64,000 nt of DNA from Sinanaerobacter chloroacetimidivorans (GTDB lineage Bacteria; Bacillota; Clostridia; Peptostreptococcales; Anaerovoracaceae), in assembly GCF_018128545.1 (NCBI RefSeq), contig NZ_JAGSND010000001.1, positions 296,153 through 360,152 on the forward strand, given 5' to 3'. The position numbers and the translations under genes were made by a program. How positions within the stretch are numbered: the stretch's first letter is position 1; each line of letters starts with the position of its first letter. The notes under the pieces were generated by a model. The model searched no databases. It was not told the origin of the DNA and saw nothing but the letters and a program-made list of their open reading frames with translations. This document shows positions 37,298 through 46,314 of the stretch, one piece after another.

Positions 37298-37966
37298 TTG
37301 AATCAATTGAAATGGATGAAGGAACTTAACGTAGATAAAAAATTGCTTTTAAAGGTAATTGCAGGTGTCATCATACTTGTGATTGCCTTTTCTATGTATT
37401 TGGCCAGAAACTCCGACAGTGAGGACACCGTACAAGTATTGATTCCGAAGGAGGAAAACCATATTCAAGAAGGGAATGAAGCAGAAGAAGATGTTTCTAC
37501 GGCTGCTATCGTATCCGAAAAGGAGATCCTTATCGATGTTTCAGGCGCTGTAAATCAGCCGGCAGTCGTTGAATTGAAAGAAGGAAGCCGGGTTTTTGAA
37601 GCCATCGAACTGGCCGGCGGACTTTCGAAGGATGCCGACACTCGCAGCACCAACCTGGCACAAGTTTTAACAGACGGTGAAAAATTGTATATACCCACTA
37701 AAAAAGAATTGGAAGAAACGGGCAGCAGTTATCTTCAAACAAAAAATACCTCGGTGGAGGCATCAGGATCGGCAGGATTAATCAATATTAATACTGCAAA
37801 CTCGGAAACGCTGCAGCAATTAACCGGAGTCGGTCCTTCAACTGCAGAAAAAATCATCCGTTATCGAACAGAAAACGGAAATTTTAAAACCATTGAAGAC
37901 ATTAAAAATGTCAGCGGAATTGGGGAAAAGACCTTTGAAAAATTTAAAAATAAAATCACGGTTTAA
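37298..37966 (+). CDS. comEA: ComEA-type DNA-binding receptor
   Basis: 222 residues, TTG start at 37298 with GGGGTGAT upstream. Membrane helix at about residues 20-40, an SLBB domain (about 85-135, IDVSGAVNQPAVVELKEGSRV), and a C-terminal tandem helix-hairpin-helix (about 160-222, GLININTANSETLQQLTGVGPSTAEKI). ComEA binds double-stranded DNA during transformation. No comEC or comEB is nearby. Confidence 0.88.
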   Translation: MNQLKWMKELNVDKKLLLKVIAGVIILVIAFSMYLARNSDSEDTVQVLIPKEENHIQEGNEAEEDVSTAAIVSEKEILIDVSGAVNQPAVVELKEGSRVFEAIELAGGLSKDADTRSTNLAQVLTDGEKLYIPTKKELEETGSSYLQTKNTSVEASGSAGLININTANSETLQQLTGVGPSTAEKIIRYRTENGNFKTIEDIKNVSGIGEKTFEKFKNKITV

Positions 37967-38024
37967 ACAGAATCAGGAATAAAATAGATAGGACTTGTCA
38001 ACACTAAAATTTGAGGTGATGGCA

Positions 38025-38516
38025 ATGTTTAGTCAGAAAAAAAGCTTTTTTAAAGGAAAGCTATTTTATATTATCATGATAGGGTTATTTGCATTCGGAT
38101 ACTGGATTAATCAGCCTCCAACGGCAAACAACTCTCCTGATGACGTAAACACAGACAGTAAATATCCTGTTAGCACAGAAAGCGCAGTTGATAATTCGAA
38201 TGACCCAAATCAATACGATATTATGGATAATATTATCGGCGGAAGGCAATACAGTACTCCCGGAGGCCTTGGCAATCCCGAGAACGAGGACAGTGCCCCT
38301 GAAGATAATACAACCAAAGGATATTATCTAATCAAGGAAGTTGATGGAATCATTCAAATATTTTATTACGATGAGCAGGGAAAGGAATCACTGATTAGGA
38401 CTACAGACATTGCATTCTCATTATTAAGTGTAGCGGATCAGGCACTCTTTCAGCAAGGAGTCATGGTGCACTCCATGGAAGAGTTAGACGAGCTTTTGCA
38501 GGATTTTGAAAGCTAA
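38025..38516 (+). CDS. BofC-like membrane-anchored protein upstream of spoIVB
   Basis: 163 residues from ATG at 38025 (GAGGTG upstream). One membrane helix (about 14-30) then an Asn/Asp-rich linker. The last 65 residues (GYYLIKEVDGIIQIFYYDEQ ... LLSVADQALFQQGVMVHSMEELDELLQDF) match the pattern of the BofC C-terminal domain as I know it. In Bacillus BofC restrains SpoIVB. Here the gene ends 13 bases before the spoIVB start, which strengthens the call. The N-terminal BofC domain is not evident. Confidence 0.65.
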   Translation: MFSQKKSFFKGKLFYIIMIGLFAFGYWINQPPTANNSPDDVNTDSKYPVSTESAVDNSNDPNQYDIMDNIIGGRQYSTPGGLGNPENEDSAPEDNTTKGYYLIKEVDGIIQIFYYDEQGKESLIRTTDIAFSLLSVADQALFQQGVMVHSMEELDELLQDFES

Positions 38517-38529
38517 CAGGAGGATGAGA

Positions 38530-39648
38530 ATGAATAAAGGAATCATAAAGAAAGGATCTTATCTGGTCCTAACTTTTGTCGTGGCCGCATTTTTGGCAGG
38601 AGGGGGACTTTTATCCACTATACCAAGTGATATTAACATATTCACAAACGAGACAAAAGTTATCAATCTTCCCTTTAAAGATGTAACGATCAACGTAATA
38701 CCAGAGAAAATGCTGATCCCCGGCGGTCACTCCGTCGGAGTTAGAATGGACGTAAAGGGCGTATTGATTGTAGGGCTGGAAGAAATAGAAACGGAATCCG
38801 GTGAAATTGTCAATCCCGGTCTGGAAGCAGGTCTTCAGATCGGAGACAGCATACTTGAAATAGATGGTACCAAGGTAGACAATGCCAGAGAAGTTGCTGC
38901 TGAAATAAATAAAATCAAAAAAGAAGTCAGATTGAAAGTTAAAAGAAAAGATGATATTATGGATATCAGACTTACACCGGTGTTATCCGTTGATGATAAT
39001 CAATATAAAATCGGAGTGTGGGTCAAAGACAGAACAGCCGGTATCGGTACTTTAACTTTCTATAATCCTACGGATCATACATTTGGAGCATTGGGACATG
39101 CAATTACCGATCCGGAAACAGGAACAGTGCTCTCCGTGGCTCAGGGAGAACTGCTTAATTCCAAGGTAGAATCCGTAAAGCAGGGAAAGGCTGGTGTACC
39201 GGGTGAAATTAAAGGTATTTTTTATGAAGCAGATGAACCTCTGGGGAAACTATTCTTAAATACTGATTATGGTATTTTTGGCACTACCTATCAAACCATT
39301 GTGAATCCTCTTTATCAAAAACCAATGTCAATCGGATATCAGAATGATGTAAAGAAGGGAAAAGCTTACATCCTGACTACGTTAGAGGGCAATAAGATAG
39401 AAAAATACGAAATATCCATCGAAAAAATCAATAAACAGACGAAACCAAGCACGAAGAGTATGGTGATTAAGGTAACGGATGAACGTCTCCTGGAAAAAAG
39501 CGGAGGTATTATACAGGGGATGAGTGGAAGTCCGATTATACAGAATGATAAAATCATTGGTGCTGTTACTCATGTTTTTGTCAATGACCCGCAAAGAGGA
39601 TATGGTATCTTCATTGAGTGGATGTTACAGAACGCAAATGTCGAATAA
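38530..39648 (+). CDS. spoIVB: SpoIVB serine peptidase (S55)
   Basis: 373 residues from ATG at 38530 (AGGAGG upstream). An N-terminal membrane anchor, a PDZ domain (about 75-150, GLEAGLQIGDSILEIDGTKV), and the S55 peptidase domain with FGALGHAITD (His/Asp region) and the nucleophile Ser334 in GMSGSPI. Secreted from the forespore, it cleaves SpoIVFA to start pro-sigma-K processing. It precedes spo0A, the usual Firmicutes order. Confidence 0.95.
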   Translation: MNKGIIKKGSYLVLTFVVAAFLAGGGLLSTIPSDINIFTNETKVINLPFKDVTINVIPEKMLIPGGHSVGVRMDVKGVLIVGLEEIETESGEIVNPGLEAGLQIGDSILEIDGTKVDNAREVAAEINKIKKEVRLKVKRKDDIMDIRLTPVLSVDDNQYKIGVWVKDRTAGIGTLTFYNPTDHTFGALGHAITDPETGTVLSVAQGELLNSKVESVKQGKAGVPGEIKGIFYEADEPLGKLFLNTDYGIFGTTYQTIVNPLYQKPMSIGYQNDVKKGKAYILTTLEGNKIEKYEISIEKINKQTKPSTKSMVIKVTDERLLEKSGGIIQGMSGSPIIQNDKIIGAVTHVFVNDPQRGYGIFIEWMLQNANVE

Positions 39649-39723
39649 GGTCGTATACCATTAGTAATTATCGGAACTTTTTAAAGTATGGCTATTGAAA
39701 ATAAAATAGAAATTCTTTACTAT
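39639..39723 (+). promoter_or_regulatory. 0A box and promoter region of spo0A
   Basis: A perfect 0A-box TGTCGAA at 39639-39645 overlaps the end of spoIVB. A promoter-like pair TTGAAA (39695-39700), 17-base spacer, TACTAT (39718-39723) follows. The arrangement would allow Spo0A~P to control its own gene. Confidence 0.5.
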
Positions 39724-39795
39724 ATTAATAGGGAATTATGTACGCCTGTAAAGAAATAAGAAAAAACTTGCGTGAAACTAAAGGGGGATATGTCT

Positions 39796-40599
39796 ATGAC
39801 AAGCAAAATAAGAGTAGGAATCGCTGACGATAATAAGGATTTTTGTGAAATCTTAACAGATTTTTTCGAAACACAACAAAATATCGATATCGTCTTTACC
39901 GTTCATGACGGTATGCAAACAGTCGAAGCCGTATTTAGAGAAAAACCCGATGTATTAATCCTGGATATGATTATGCCTTATCTTGATGGGCTTGGAGTGC
40001 TGGAAAAGATTAATAGCATGGAGATTGAAAAAACACCGAAAATTATTATGTTATCGGCTGTAGGTCAAGAATCTATCACGCAGAAAGCTATCAATCTCGG
40101 TGCCGAGTACTATGTTGTCAAGCCTTTCGATTTAAATATTCTTGCAAAAAGAATCTATCAGCTTTCGGGTCATGATCTGGGAATCAATCAATCAAGTAAA
40201 ATGAATACTGCAAAATCTATCATTCATACCGAAGAATTCAAAAAGAATGACCTTGAAGTTGATATCACAAATATTATCCACGAGGTCGGCGTACCGGCTC
40301 ACATAAAAGGATACCAATATCTAAGACATGCTATTACCATGGTTGTTGAAGATATGGATCTTTTAAGTGCAGTTACAAAAGAACTCTATCCTGCTATTGC
40401 AAAGAAAAACAACACCACCCCCAGTCGAGTAGAAAGAGCCATCCGACATGCAATAGAGGTTGCCTGGAATAGAGGAAAAATTGAGACATTAAACAGCTTA
40501 TTTGGTTACACAGTACATAATGACAAGGGTAAGCCTACTAATAGCGAATTTATTGCTATTATAGCAGACAAACTCAGACTGGAACGAAAAGTAAGCTAG
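39796..40599 (+). CDS. spo0A: Sporulation master response regulator Spo0A
   Basis: 267 residues. The ATG at 39796 is chosen over two earlier in-frame ATGs because AAGGGGG is eight bases upstream of it. Receiver domain with acidic pocket Asp11/Asp12, phosphoacceptor Asp57 (LILDMIMP) and VVKPF; the C-terminal DNA-binding domain contains the near-invariant [20 protein letters not shown] and [10 protein letters not shown]. Confidence 0.98.
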   Translation: MTSKIRVGIADDNKDFCEILTDFFETQQNIDIVFTVHDGMQTVEAVFREKPDVLILDMIMPYLDGLGVLEKINSMEIEKTPKIIMLSAVGQESITQKAINLGAEYYVVKPFDLNILAKRIYQLSGHDLGINQSSKMNTAKSIIHTEEFKKNDLEVDITNIIHEVGVPAHIKGYQYLRHAITMVVEDMDLLSAVTKELYPAIAKKNNTTPSRVERAIRHAIEVAWNRGKIETLNSLFGYTVHNDKGKPTNSEFIAIIADKLRLERKVS

Positions 40600-40614
40600 A
40601 ACAGGAAGAAAAGT

Positions 40615-40818
40615 ATGTTATGTAAAGAAAAAATCGACAGAATCAATGCATTAGCAAAAAAATCAAAGCTGGAGGGTCTGACTCCTGAGGAAAAAGAAGA
40701 ACAAAAAGAGTTAAGAGCGGAATATCTTGTAAAATTTAGAGAGCACTTCCGGGGACATTTGGAATCCATCCGATTTGTAGATGATGAGTGTGTCGAAAAA
40801 CAACAAGAAAAGAATTAA
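40615..40818 (+). CDS. UPF0291/DUF896 (YnzC family) small protein
   Basis: 67 residues, all helical. KIDRINALAKKSKLEGLTPEE and EEQKELRAEYLVKFREHFRG are the family consensus; the LTPEE-Q-LR-YL spacing is intact. In Bacillus the family member YnzC is a helical-hairpin protein of unknown function in the SOS-regulated yneA operon; here it follows spo0A by 15 bases and ends with a terminator. Confidence 0.88.
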   Translation: MLCKEKIDRINALAKKSKLEGLTPEEKEEQKELRAEYLVKFREHFRGHLESIRFVDDECVEKQQEKN

Positions 40819-40831
40819 AATTTATATCTTT

Positions 40832-40869
40832 AAACAGCGGGATTAAACAATTTTCCCGCTGTTTTTATT
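40832..40869 (+). terminator. Intrinsic terminator after the UPF0291 gene
   Basis: Stem AAACAGCGGGA / TCCCGCTGTTT with TTTATTTT behind it. Confidence 0.85.
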
Positions 40870-40902
40870 TTATAGTATTGGAGAGAGAGGGGTGGACAAG
40901 CT

Positions 40903-41349
40903 TTGAAGAAATATTATAAACTATTTTTCTTTCCTGCAATTATCATCATAATTGCAGGTATTTTTTCCGGTTTCAGCAAGCAATCCTGTGATCAGGTGGT
41001 GGAATCTTTATTGGAGGAACGGACCAGTATTCTGCAAAAGGCCTATTATGGCAAAATAGATGAGGAAACAGCAGAAAAGTCCCTTGCTAAAATAGAAACT
41101 TATCCTTTATTGTCTGAAGACATCCAGGGATTAAGAAATTCCGATCCTACACAGCTGGATATTGTGAAATCTATGGAACTGAGAAATGTAACACAAAGTA
41201 TGAAAATGTTCGATTACATTTCCTATCAACTCGAAATTAGATGGTATATGAGCGGGCTATCTGCAGACTATGTCTGTGACAACGAATACTCTGTGGTTGT
41301 CAAATCTACAAACTCCGGTTACAAGCTTTCTGAATTCAATCCCATATAG
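40903..41349 (+). CDS. Membrane-anchored or secreted protein of unknown function
   Basis: 148 residues, TTG start at 40903 with GAGAGGGGTGG upstream. A basic start and hydrophobic helix (about 6-24) act as a signal or anchor; the rest is a mixed alpha/beta extracytoplasmic domain with two cysteines (SCDQVV; DYVCDN) that could pair. Not recognised. It lies alone between spo0A and iscS. Confidence 0.65.
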   Translation: MKKYYKLFFFPAIIIIIAGIFSGFSKQSCDQVVESLLEERTSILQKAYYGKIDEETAEKSLAKIETYPLLSEDIQGLRNSDPTQLDIVKSMELRNVTQSMKMFDYISYQLEIRWYMSGLSADYVCDNEYSVVVKSTNSGYKLSEFNPI

Positions 41350-41421
41350 CTTTCCCACCGCTTTACTAGGAAATTTTGCTGATATTCTAAAAATAACTGT
41401 TTATCTTTGTAAAAAAATTGG

Positions 41422-41427
41422 TATAAT
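41422..41427 (+). promoter_or_regulatory. -10 box of the iscS-iscU promoter
   Basis: TATAAT 46 bases before iscS; TTTATC at 41400-41405 with a 16-base spacer is a weak -35. No IscR-type site was recognised. Confidence 0.5.
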
Positions 41428-41472
41428 AGATAGGTAATATGTAGAAACATAGGCTGAAAGGAGTGCATTAAC

Positions 41473-42642
41473 ATGCGTCAGGTATATTTAGACTATTCAG
41501 CAACCACACCAGTAAAAAAAGAAGTTTTAGAAGCGATGCTGCCATATTTTACTGAAAAATTTGGTAATCCTTCTAGCTTATATGGTATAGGGCTTAGTGC
41601 TAAATCAGATTTAAGCGAGGCAAGAGCAAAGGTGGCCAAACTGATTGGTACCGATGAGCGAGAAATATATTTTACATCCGGTGGAACAGAAGCTGATAAT
41701 TGGGCTGTTATCGGAACAGCCAGGGCAAAGAAAGCAAAAGGGAACCATATCATAACATCCAAAATAGAACACCATGCATTGCTTCATACTTGTGAATACT
41801 TAGAAAAAGAAGGTTATGAAGTTACTTATTTAGATGTTGACAGCAAGGGCTTTATTAATCTAACCGATCTTGAAAATGCTATAACGGACAAGACTATCCT
41901 CATCAGTATCATGTTTGCAAACAACGAGGTAGGTACCATACAGCCAATCAAGGAAATTGGTGAAATTGCCAAAAAGCATGGAATCTTATTCCATACCGAT
42001 GCTGTTCAAGCGTTAGGCAACGTCCCAATTCATGCACATGAACTGGGAATTGACATGATGTCCATGTCAGCACATAAAATTTATGGGCCCAAAGGGATTG
42101 GCGCTTTATATATCAGAAAAGGGGTTGTTATACCGAACCTTTTAAACGGCGGCGCCCAGGAAAATAAAAGAAGAGCCGGCACTGAAAATATGGCCGGTAT
42201 CATGGGCTTTGCAAAGGCAGCAGAACTAGCAGAAGCAAATTTGGATGAGCATATCGAAAGCATTACAAGTCTCAGAAATTATTTCGCAAAAGAGATCACA
42301 TCCAAAATTGAAGATATCGATATTAACGGAGATATGGAAAAAAGACTTCCCGGAAATATCAATCTCACCTTTAACTATGTAGAGGGAGAGGCACTGCTTT
42401 TATACATGGATGCAAAAGGAATTGCCGCATCCACCGGTTCGGCGTGCTCATCAGCCAGCTTTACACCGTCGCATGTACTGAGAGCTTTAGGGCTTCCGTT
42501 AGAGAAGATATACAGTTCAATCAGATTTACCGTCGGTGATTTTACGACAAAAGATGATATTGATTACGCTGTAGAAGAAATCGTAAAAATTGTTGAAAAA
42601 TTACGAAGTTTTTCAGCATTCAACAAAGAAAGGACATGGTGA
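41473..42642 (+). CDS. iscS: Cysteine desulfurase (IscS/NifS)
   Basis: 389 residues, PLP enzyme releasing sulfur from cysteine for Fe-S clusters and tRNA thiolation. YLDYSATTP start, FTSGGTEADN, the PLP lysine in MSAHKIYGPKG (about 205) and the mobile cysteine loop STGSACSS (about 325) are visible. ATG at 41473 has AAGGAG upstream. iscU follows after six bases. mnmA, often third in this cluster, is missing. Confidence 0.96.
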   Translation: MRQVYLDYSATTPVKKEVLEAMLPYFTEKFGNPSSLYGIGLSAKSDLSEARAKVAKLIGTDEREIYFTSGGTEADNWAVIGTARAKKAKGNHIITSKIEHHALLHTCEYLEKEGYEVTYLDVDSKGFINLTDLENAITDKTILISIMFANNEVGTIQPIKEIGEIAKKHGILFHTDAVQALGNVPIHAHELGIDMMSMSAHKIYGPKGIGALYIRKGVVIPNLLNGGAQENKRRAGTENMAGIMGFAKAAELAEANLDEHIESITSLRNYFAKEITSKIEDIDINGDMEKRLPGNINLTFNYVEGEALLLYMDAKGIAASTGSACSSASFTPSHVLRALGLPLEKIYSSIRFTVGDFTTKDDIDYAVEEIVKIVEKLRSFSAFNKERTW

Positions 42643-42648
42643 GCGAGT

Positions 42649-43095
42649 ATGGCAATGTATAATGAAAAGGTGATGGAGCATTTTATGAATCCACACAATG
42701 CCGGTGAAATGGAAAATCCGGATGCGGTAGGCAACTACGGCAGCCCTGTTTGCGGTGATATGATGGAAATTTCTCTGAAAATAGAGAACAATGTTATTGT
42801 TGATGCTAAATTTAAAACCTTTGGATGCGGTTCTGCCATTGCGTCCTCCAGTGTTGCCACTGATATGATTATGGGAAAAACTCTGGAAGAAGCCTTGGAA
42901 TTAACCAACAAAAACTTTATTGATGAGCTAGGAGGGCTTCCGGGGCCTAAAATCCATTGTTCTGTTTTAGCAGAGCAGGCAGTTCGTCATGCAATCTATG
43001 ATTATGCACAAAAGCACGGACTGGAATTGGAAGGCTTAAAGGATTTTGATCCGAATAAGGACTTTGATCATGATGATGAAGGTTGCGAAGTATAA
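42649..43095 (+). CDS. iscU: Fe-S cluster scaffold IscU/NifU N-terminal type
   Basis: 148 residues with the three scaffold cysteines Cys35 (GSPVCGDMM), Cys60 (FKTFGCGSA) and Cys104 (KIHCSVLAEQA). The acidic C-terminal tail (DPNKDFDHDDEGCEV) is longer than in E. coli IscU and typical of Clostridia. Works with iscS upstream. Confidence 0.95.
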   Translation: MAMYNEKVMEHFMNPHNAGEMENPDAVGNYGSPVCGDMMEISLKIENNVIVDAKFKTFGCGSAIASSSVATDMIMGKTLEEALELTNKNFIDELGGLPGPKIHCSVLAEQAVRHAIYDYAQKHGLELEGLKDFDPNKDFDHDDEGCEV

Positions 43096-43152
43096 CCGCA
43101 ACAAATAATAACAAAAATTTCATAAATACGAAACAAGATATTTAAAGAGAAG

Positions 43153-43175
43153 GCTGTCAAATACGACAGCTTTTT
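43153..43175 (+). terminator. Intrinsic terminator after iscU
   Basis: Stem GCTGTC / GACAGC, loop AAATAC, then TTTTT. Confidence 0.75.
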
Positions 43176-43227
43176 CTGATGAATTCCATTATTTTTTAAC
43201 AGACAACAGTTACGGATATCTGTTATA

Positions 43228-44184
43228 TCAAAACATAATGATTGCCCTAACGGGGCAAACCGGTGCGCAGTAGCCGCAGGTCAAACAAATATCATGGTTT
43301 ACCTGGGCAAGACCTGCATCATTTCTTTTAATAGCATGATTAGGGCATCGCTTGATACAGGCTCCGCAGCCTTCGCAATCACCCTGGTCGATTCTTATTT
43401 TTTTCAGAGATGTATCCGGAATATAATGGGGGTCTATCGTTCCTTCTATCACTTCTATAATTCGGTCTATTTCATCGGTATGGCCGAATCCAATCATCAT
43501 AGAGGAAATTCCCTCAAGATTTTGGATATAATGAAGTGCCTTGAGATAATGGCCTGTTAAATTGCCGCCTCCAAATACCTTCATTACAAAAATACCTTTT
43601 CCGGAATCAGCCGCAAGTTTTATAGCGGCTGCCATATCCTCTTTTAATCCGGGGCCGGTTCCGTATCTGATACCGAGACTGCGGAAATTAATTAAAGGGA
43701 ATATTACATCCATATCCTTATTGAAAGCTGCTTGTTCCGTAACCTCTACATGGTGGGTGGACAGACCAATGGCTTTTACAATTCCTTTTGATTTTGCTTC
43801 CTGAAGATATTCCCAAGCGCCCAACCGATTGGTCCAGTCCGGTTCATTCCGTACTTCATGCAAAAGAAAAATATCGATGAAATCTCTGTCCATTTCTCTT
43901 CGAGCTTCCTCAATGGCGGCCTTCATTCCGTTGTATGTTGGCTCGAGGCTCTTCGATGCAATGACAGGTTGATAACGACCATCTTTCAAAGCCTCTTTAA
44001 TATAGGGGTAAGTTTCGTAGTATTGGGCAGTATCTAAAAAATCGATTCCTCGCTCTAACGCATATCGCAATAATGACGAACCATCTTTTAACGATAAATT
44101 CAACTGAGTTTTTCCTATTGTCAAAACACCAAATCCGACAGGTGTTACTTGTATACCGGTATTTCCCAATTTATTTTTGATCAT
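43228..44184 (-). CDS. Aldo/keto reductase with C-terminal ferredoxin domain
   Basis: 318 residues from ATG at 44184 (a TTG two codons earlier is possible; no clear ribosome site for either). AKR barrel: GFGVLTIG, DFLDTAQYY (catalytic Asp and Tyr), LLHEVRN and an NADPH-like SMMIGFG region. The last 55 residues hold two [4Fe-4S] motifs, CEGCGACIKRCP and CLTCGYCAPVCP. Such fusions are common in anaerobes and probably couple ferredoxin-level electrons to carbonyl reduction; substrate unknown. Confidence 0.88.
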   Translation of the reverse strand: MIKNKLGNTGIQVTPVGFGVLTIGKTQLNLSLKDGSSLLRYALERGIDFLDTAQYYETYPYIKEALKDGRYQPVIASKSLEPTYNGMKAAIEEARREMDRDFIDIFLLHEVRNEPDWTNRLGAWEYLQEAKSKGIVKAIGLSTHHVEVTEQAAFNKDMDVIFPLINFRSLGIRYGTGPGLKEDMAAAIKLAADSGKGIFVMKVFGGGNLTGHYLKALHYIQNLEGISSMMIGFGHTDEIDRIIEVIEGTIDPHYIPDTSLKKIRIDQGDCEGCGACIKRCPNHAIKRNDAGLAQVNHDICLTCGYCAPVCPVRAIIMF

Positions 44185-44384
44185 AAACAAATAAGCAAGA
44201 GCTATTCATTATTAATATCTCCGGCCTAAGTCACCTCATTTCTTGTTTTACAATCTTTATCTATATTCTTTCAATTCTTTATTTTACTTATTTTTTTCGT
44301 ACCGAATTACTTTCATTCTAACATAAAACTTTATGATTAGGGCAAAATAAACACATAAATCCAAAAAGAAAAGGAGAAGTAAAT

Positions 44385-44573
44385 ATGAATCAACATCATA
44401 ATGTATTTATGAGTACTTTAGGATTAGGTGTTGCAGCAGGGCTCGTTGGAGTACAATTATATATGCTCTCATCACCACGTATGCAAAGAACGATGCAGAA
44501 AAATTTGAAGAAAGCAGTTGATGAGCTTTCAGATCTTGTTGAAGATATTGGAGATGGAATCAAAAATCTTTAA
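44385..44573 (+). CDS. Small membrane protein (62 aa)
   Basis: AAAGGAG upstream of ATG at 44385. A Gly/Ala/Val-rich helix (about 9-27) followed by an amphipathic helix with many Lys and Asp (QKNLKKAVDELSDLVEDIGDG). It resembles YtxH-like or phasin-like small proteins in general make-up only; I do not name it. Confidence 0.6.
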   Translation: MNQHHNVFMSTLGLGVAAGLVGVQLYMLSSPRMQRTMQKNLKKAVDELSDLVEDIGDGIKNL

Positions 44574-44781
44574 TTAGGGTTTACAAACTTCTCGCCAGTA
44601 ATCATTGCTGTACTTAATCAAAAGTGGTATTGTTTTTAAAATAAAGGTTGCTATTAGCGCCTTTATTTTATTTTCAGTATTTTTGACGTGGAAAGAGGTT
44701 TTTCGCTGGAAACTCTATACTTATTATGGTATAATACTTCGGTCAGTGTTTTATTTTGTATTTTTGAGAGCGGATGAAATA

Positions 44782-46284
44782 ATGAGCAGATTTATAAAAC
44801 TGAAAAAAGTATTTGAGCCCTTACTGATCATCTTTATTACCACTGCATTAATCAGCTTTTTATATGATTTTTATTACTTACTAAATGAAACTGCAAAATA
44901 CGAAACCAAAAGATATTTGAATGAGATAACAGTAAAAAGTGCAAAATTGTTCAAAGAAAAAATAAATAGTGATCTTTTGACTGTCTTTGTACTTTCCAAA
45001 TATCTTGGATCTTTTGACACCCTAGACGGTCAGGAGGCAAAGGCAGCCATGAAAAAAATAAGCAGCGAAGTTCCTTTTCGCAGCCTTCTGATTTCAAATG
45101 CCTTAAACGGAACTACTTATACCGGGAATGGAATCTCGATAAAAACAGACCATAGTGAACCTTTTGAAGGAGCACAAAACAGGGATCAGAGAGTTTCCCA
45201 AGTGCTAAGAGACGCTTTCAATGGAAAAGATATGGTAGCATTAACTTCTCCTGTTTATAAAAATGAGAAGCTGACTGGAAGTATCTCTGGACTTTATTAT
45301 ACGGAAGACTTCATTCAAATTATTGAAAAAATCAGCTTTCAAAGATTGACATACTATCAAATCATAGAAAAAGACGGTGATTTGCTTTTTCAAAACACTT
45401 CTATGGAAACAACAGGAGGATTCGATAATTTTTACCCATTTCTAGGAGAAGTGATTCTCGATAAAGGGTTTATTTCATCTATCATCATTAATGATATCAT
45501 GAAAAATAAAGCGGGCTTTATGGGATATAAATTTAAGGATAAAGGCTATTATTTAAGCTATGCACCGATTGGTATTAATGATTGGTACTTACTGGCCTTT
45601 GCGCCTAAAGATTCCTTTAATATGCACCCTGGTGATATAAAAAAGAGTGCATTATTCATGATCATAAAAATCATTTCGTTATTTCTGATTCTGATTTTAT
45701 ATATTATATGGCGGCAGGTAAAATATAAAACTGTAATGGAACAGGGCAGAATAGAATTGGAAGCTCTAAACAGCAAATTGAAAATCAGAGCAGAAAACGA
45801 CTTACTGACAGGACTTTATAATAAAATCACTAGTGAACTTTTGATATCCGATTATCTGGAAACGGAAGGGAAGAACGGAAGACATGCATTATTCGTCATT
45901 GATATAGATAATTTTAAAAATGTCAATGATGAAATGGGACATCTTATCGGAGACCGGGCTTTAATAGATACTGCCGCAGGTATCAATGACAGCTTTCGTA
46001 TCAGCGATATTAAAGGGAGAATCGGCGGAGACGAGTTTATCGTTTTACTAAAAAACATAGCATCTGATGAAGATATTCGGAAAAAAGCAGAAGACCTTTG
46101 CAGATTATTTAAAAGCATCAAAGTTTATAACGGACAAATTTCGGGGAGTGTTGGGGCGGCCGTATATCCGGATCATGGGACCACCTATACAGAACTATTC
46201 GAAATAGCAGATAAGGCCATGTACCATTCTAAAGAATTAGGAAAAGACGGATATTATATCTACAAGATTAATGAAAATATATAA
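44782..46284 (+). CDS. Diguanylate cyclase with extracytoplasmic Cache-like sensor
   Basis: 500 residues from ATG at 44782. The frame stays open 59 codons upstream, but that stretch contains a TATAAT at 44730-44735 and promoter-like spacing, so I prefer the later start; no strong ribosome site decides it. Two membrane helices (about 11-32 and 292-312) enclose a Cache-like domain. The GGDEF domain begins NDLLTGLYNK, has intact GGDEF, and an RISD inhibitory site exactly five residues before it. It should make c-di-GMP with product inhibition. Confidence 0.85.
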   Translation: MSRFIKLKKVFEPLLIIFITTALISFLYDFYYLLNETAKYETKRYLNEITVKSAKLFKEKINSDLLTVFVLSKYLGSFDTLDGQEAKAAMKKISSEVPFRSLLISNALNGTTYTGNGISIKTDHSEPFEGAQNRDQRVSQVLRDAFNGKDMVALTSPVYKNEKLTGSISGLYYTEDFIQIIEKISFQRLTYYQIIEKDGDLLFQNTSMETTGGFDNFYPFLGEVILDKGFISSIIINDIMKNKAGFMGYKFKDKGYYLSYAPIGINDWYLLAFAPKDSFNMHPGDIKKSALFMIIKIISLFLILILYIIWRQVKYKTVMEQGRIELEALNSKLKIRAENDLLTGLYNKITSELLISDYLETEGKNGRHALFVIDIDNFKNVNDEMGHLIGDRALIDTAAGINDSFRISDIKGRIGGDEFIVLLKNIASDEDIRKKAEDLCRLFKSIKVYNGQISGSVGAAVYPDHGTTYTELFEIADKAMYHSKELGKDGYYIYKINENI

Positions 46285-46314
46285 TAATGGACGACATTAG
46301 GAGGAAATTTATTC

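Noticed and set aside
44605-44781. Longer start for the diguanylate cyclase
   Set aside because: The upstream 59 codons contain promoter-like elements including TATAAT; the later start gives a standard topology.
46285-46314. T-box leader before alaS
   Set aside because: Only 30 bases separate alaS from the preceding gene and no T-box sequence or terminator is present.
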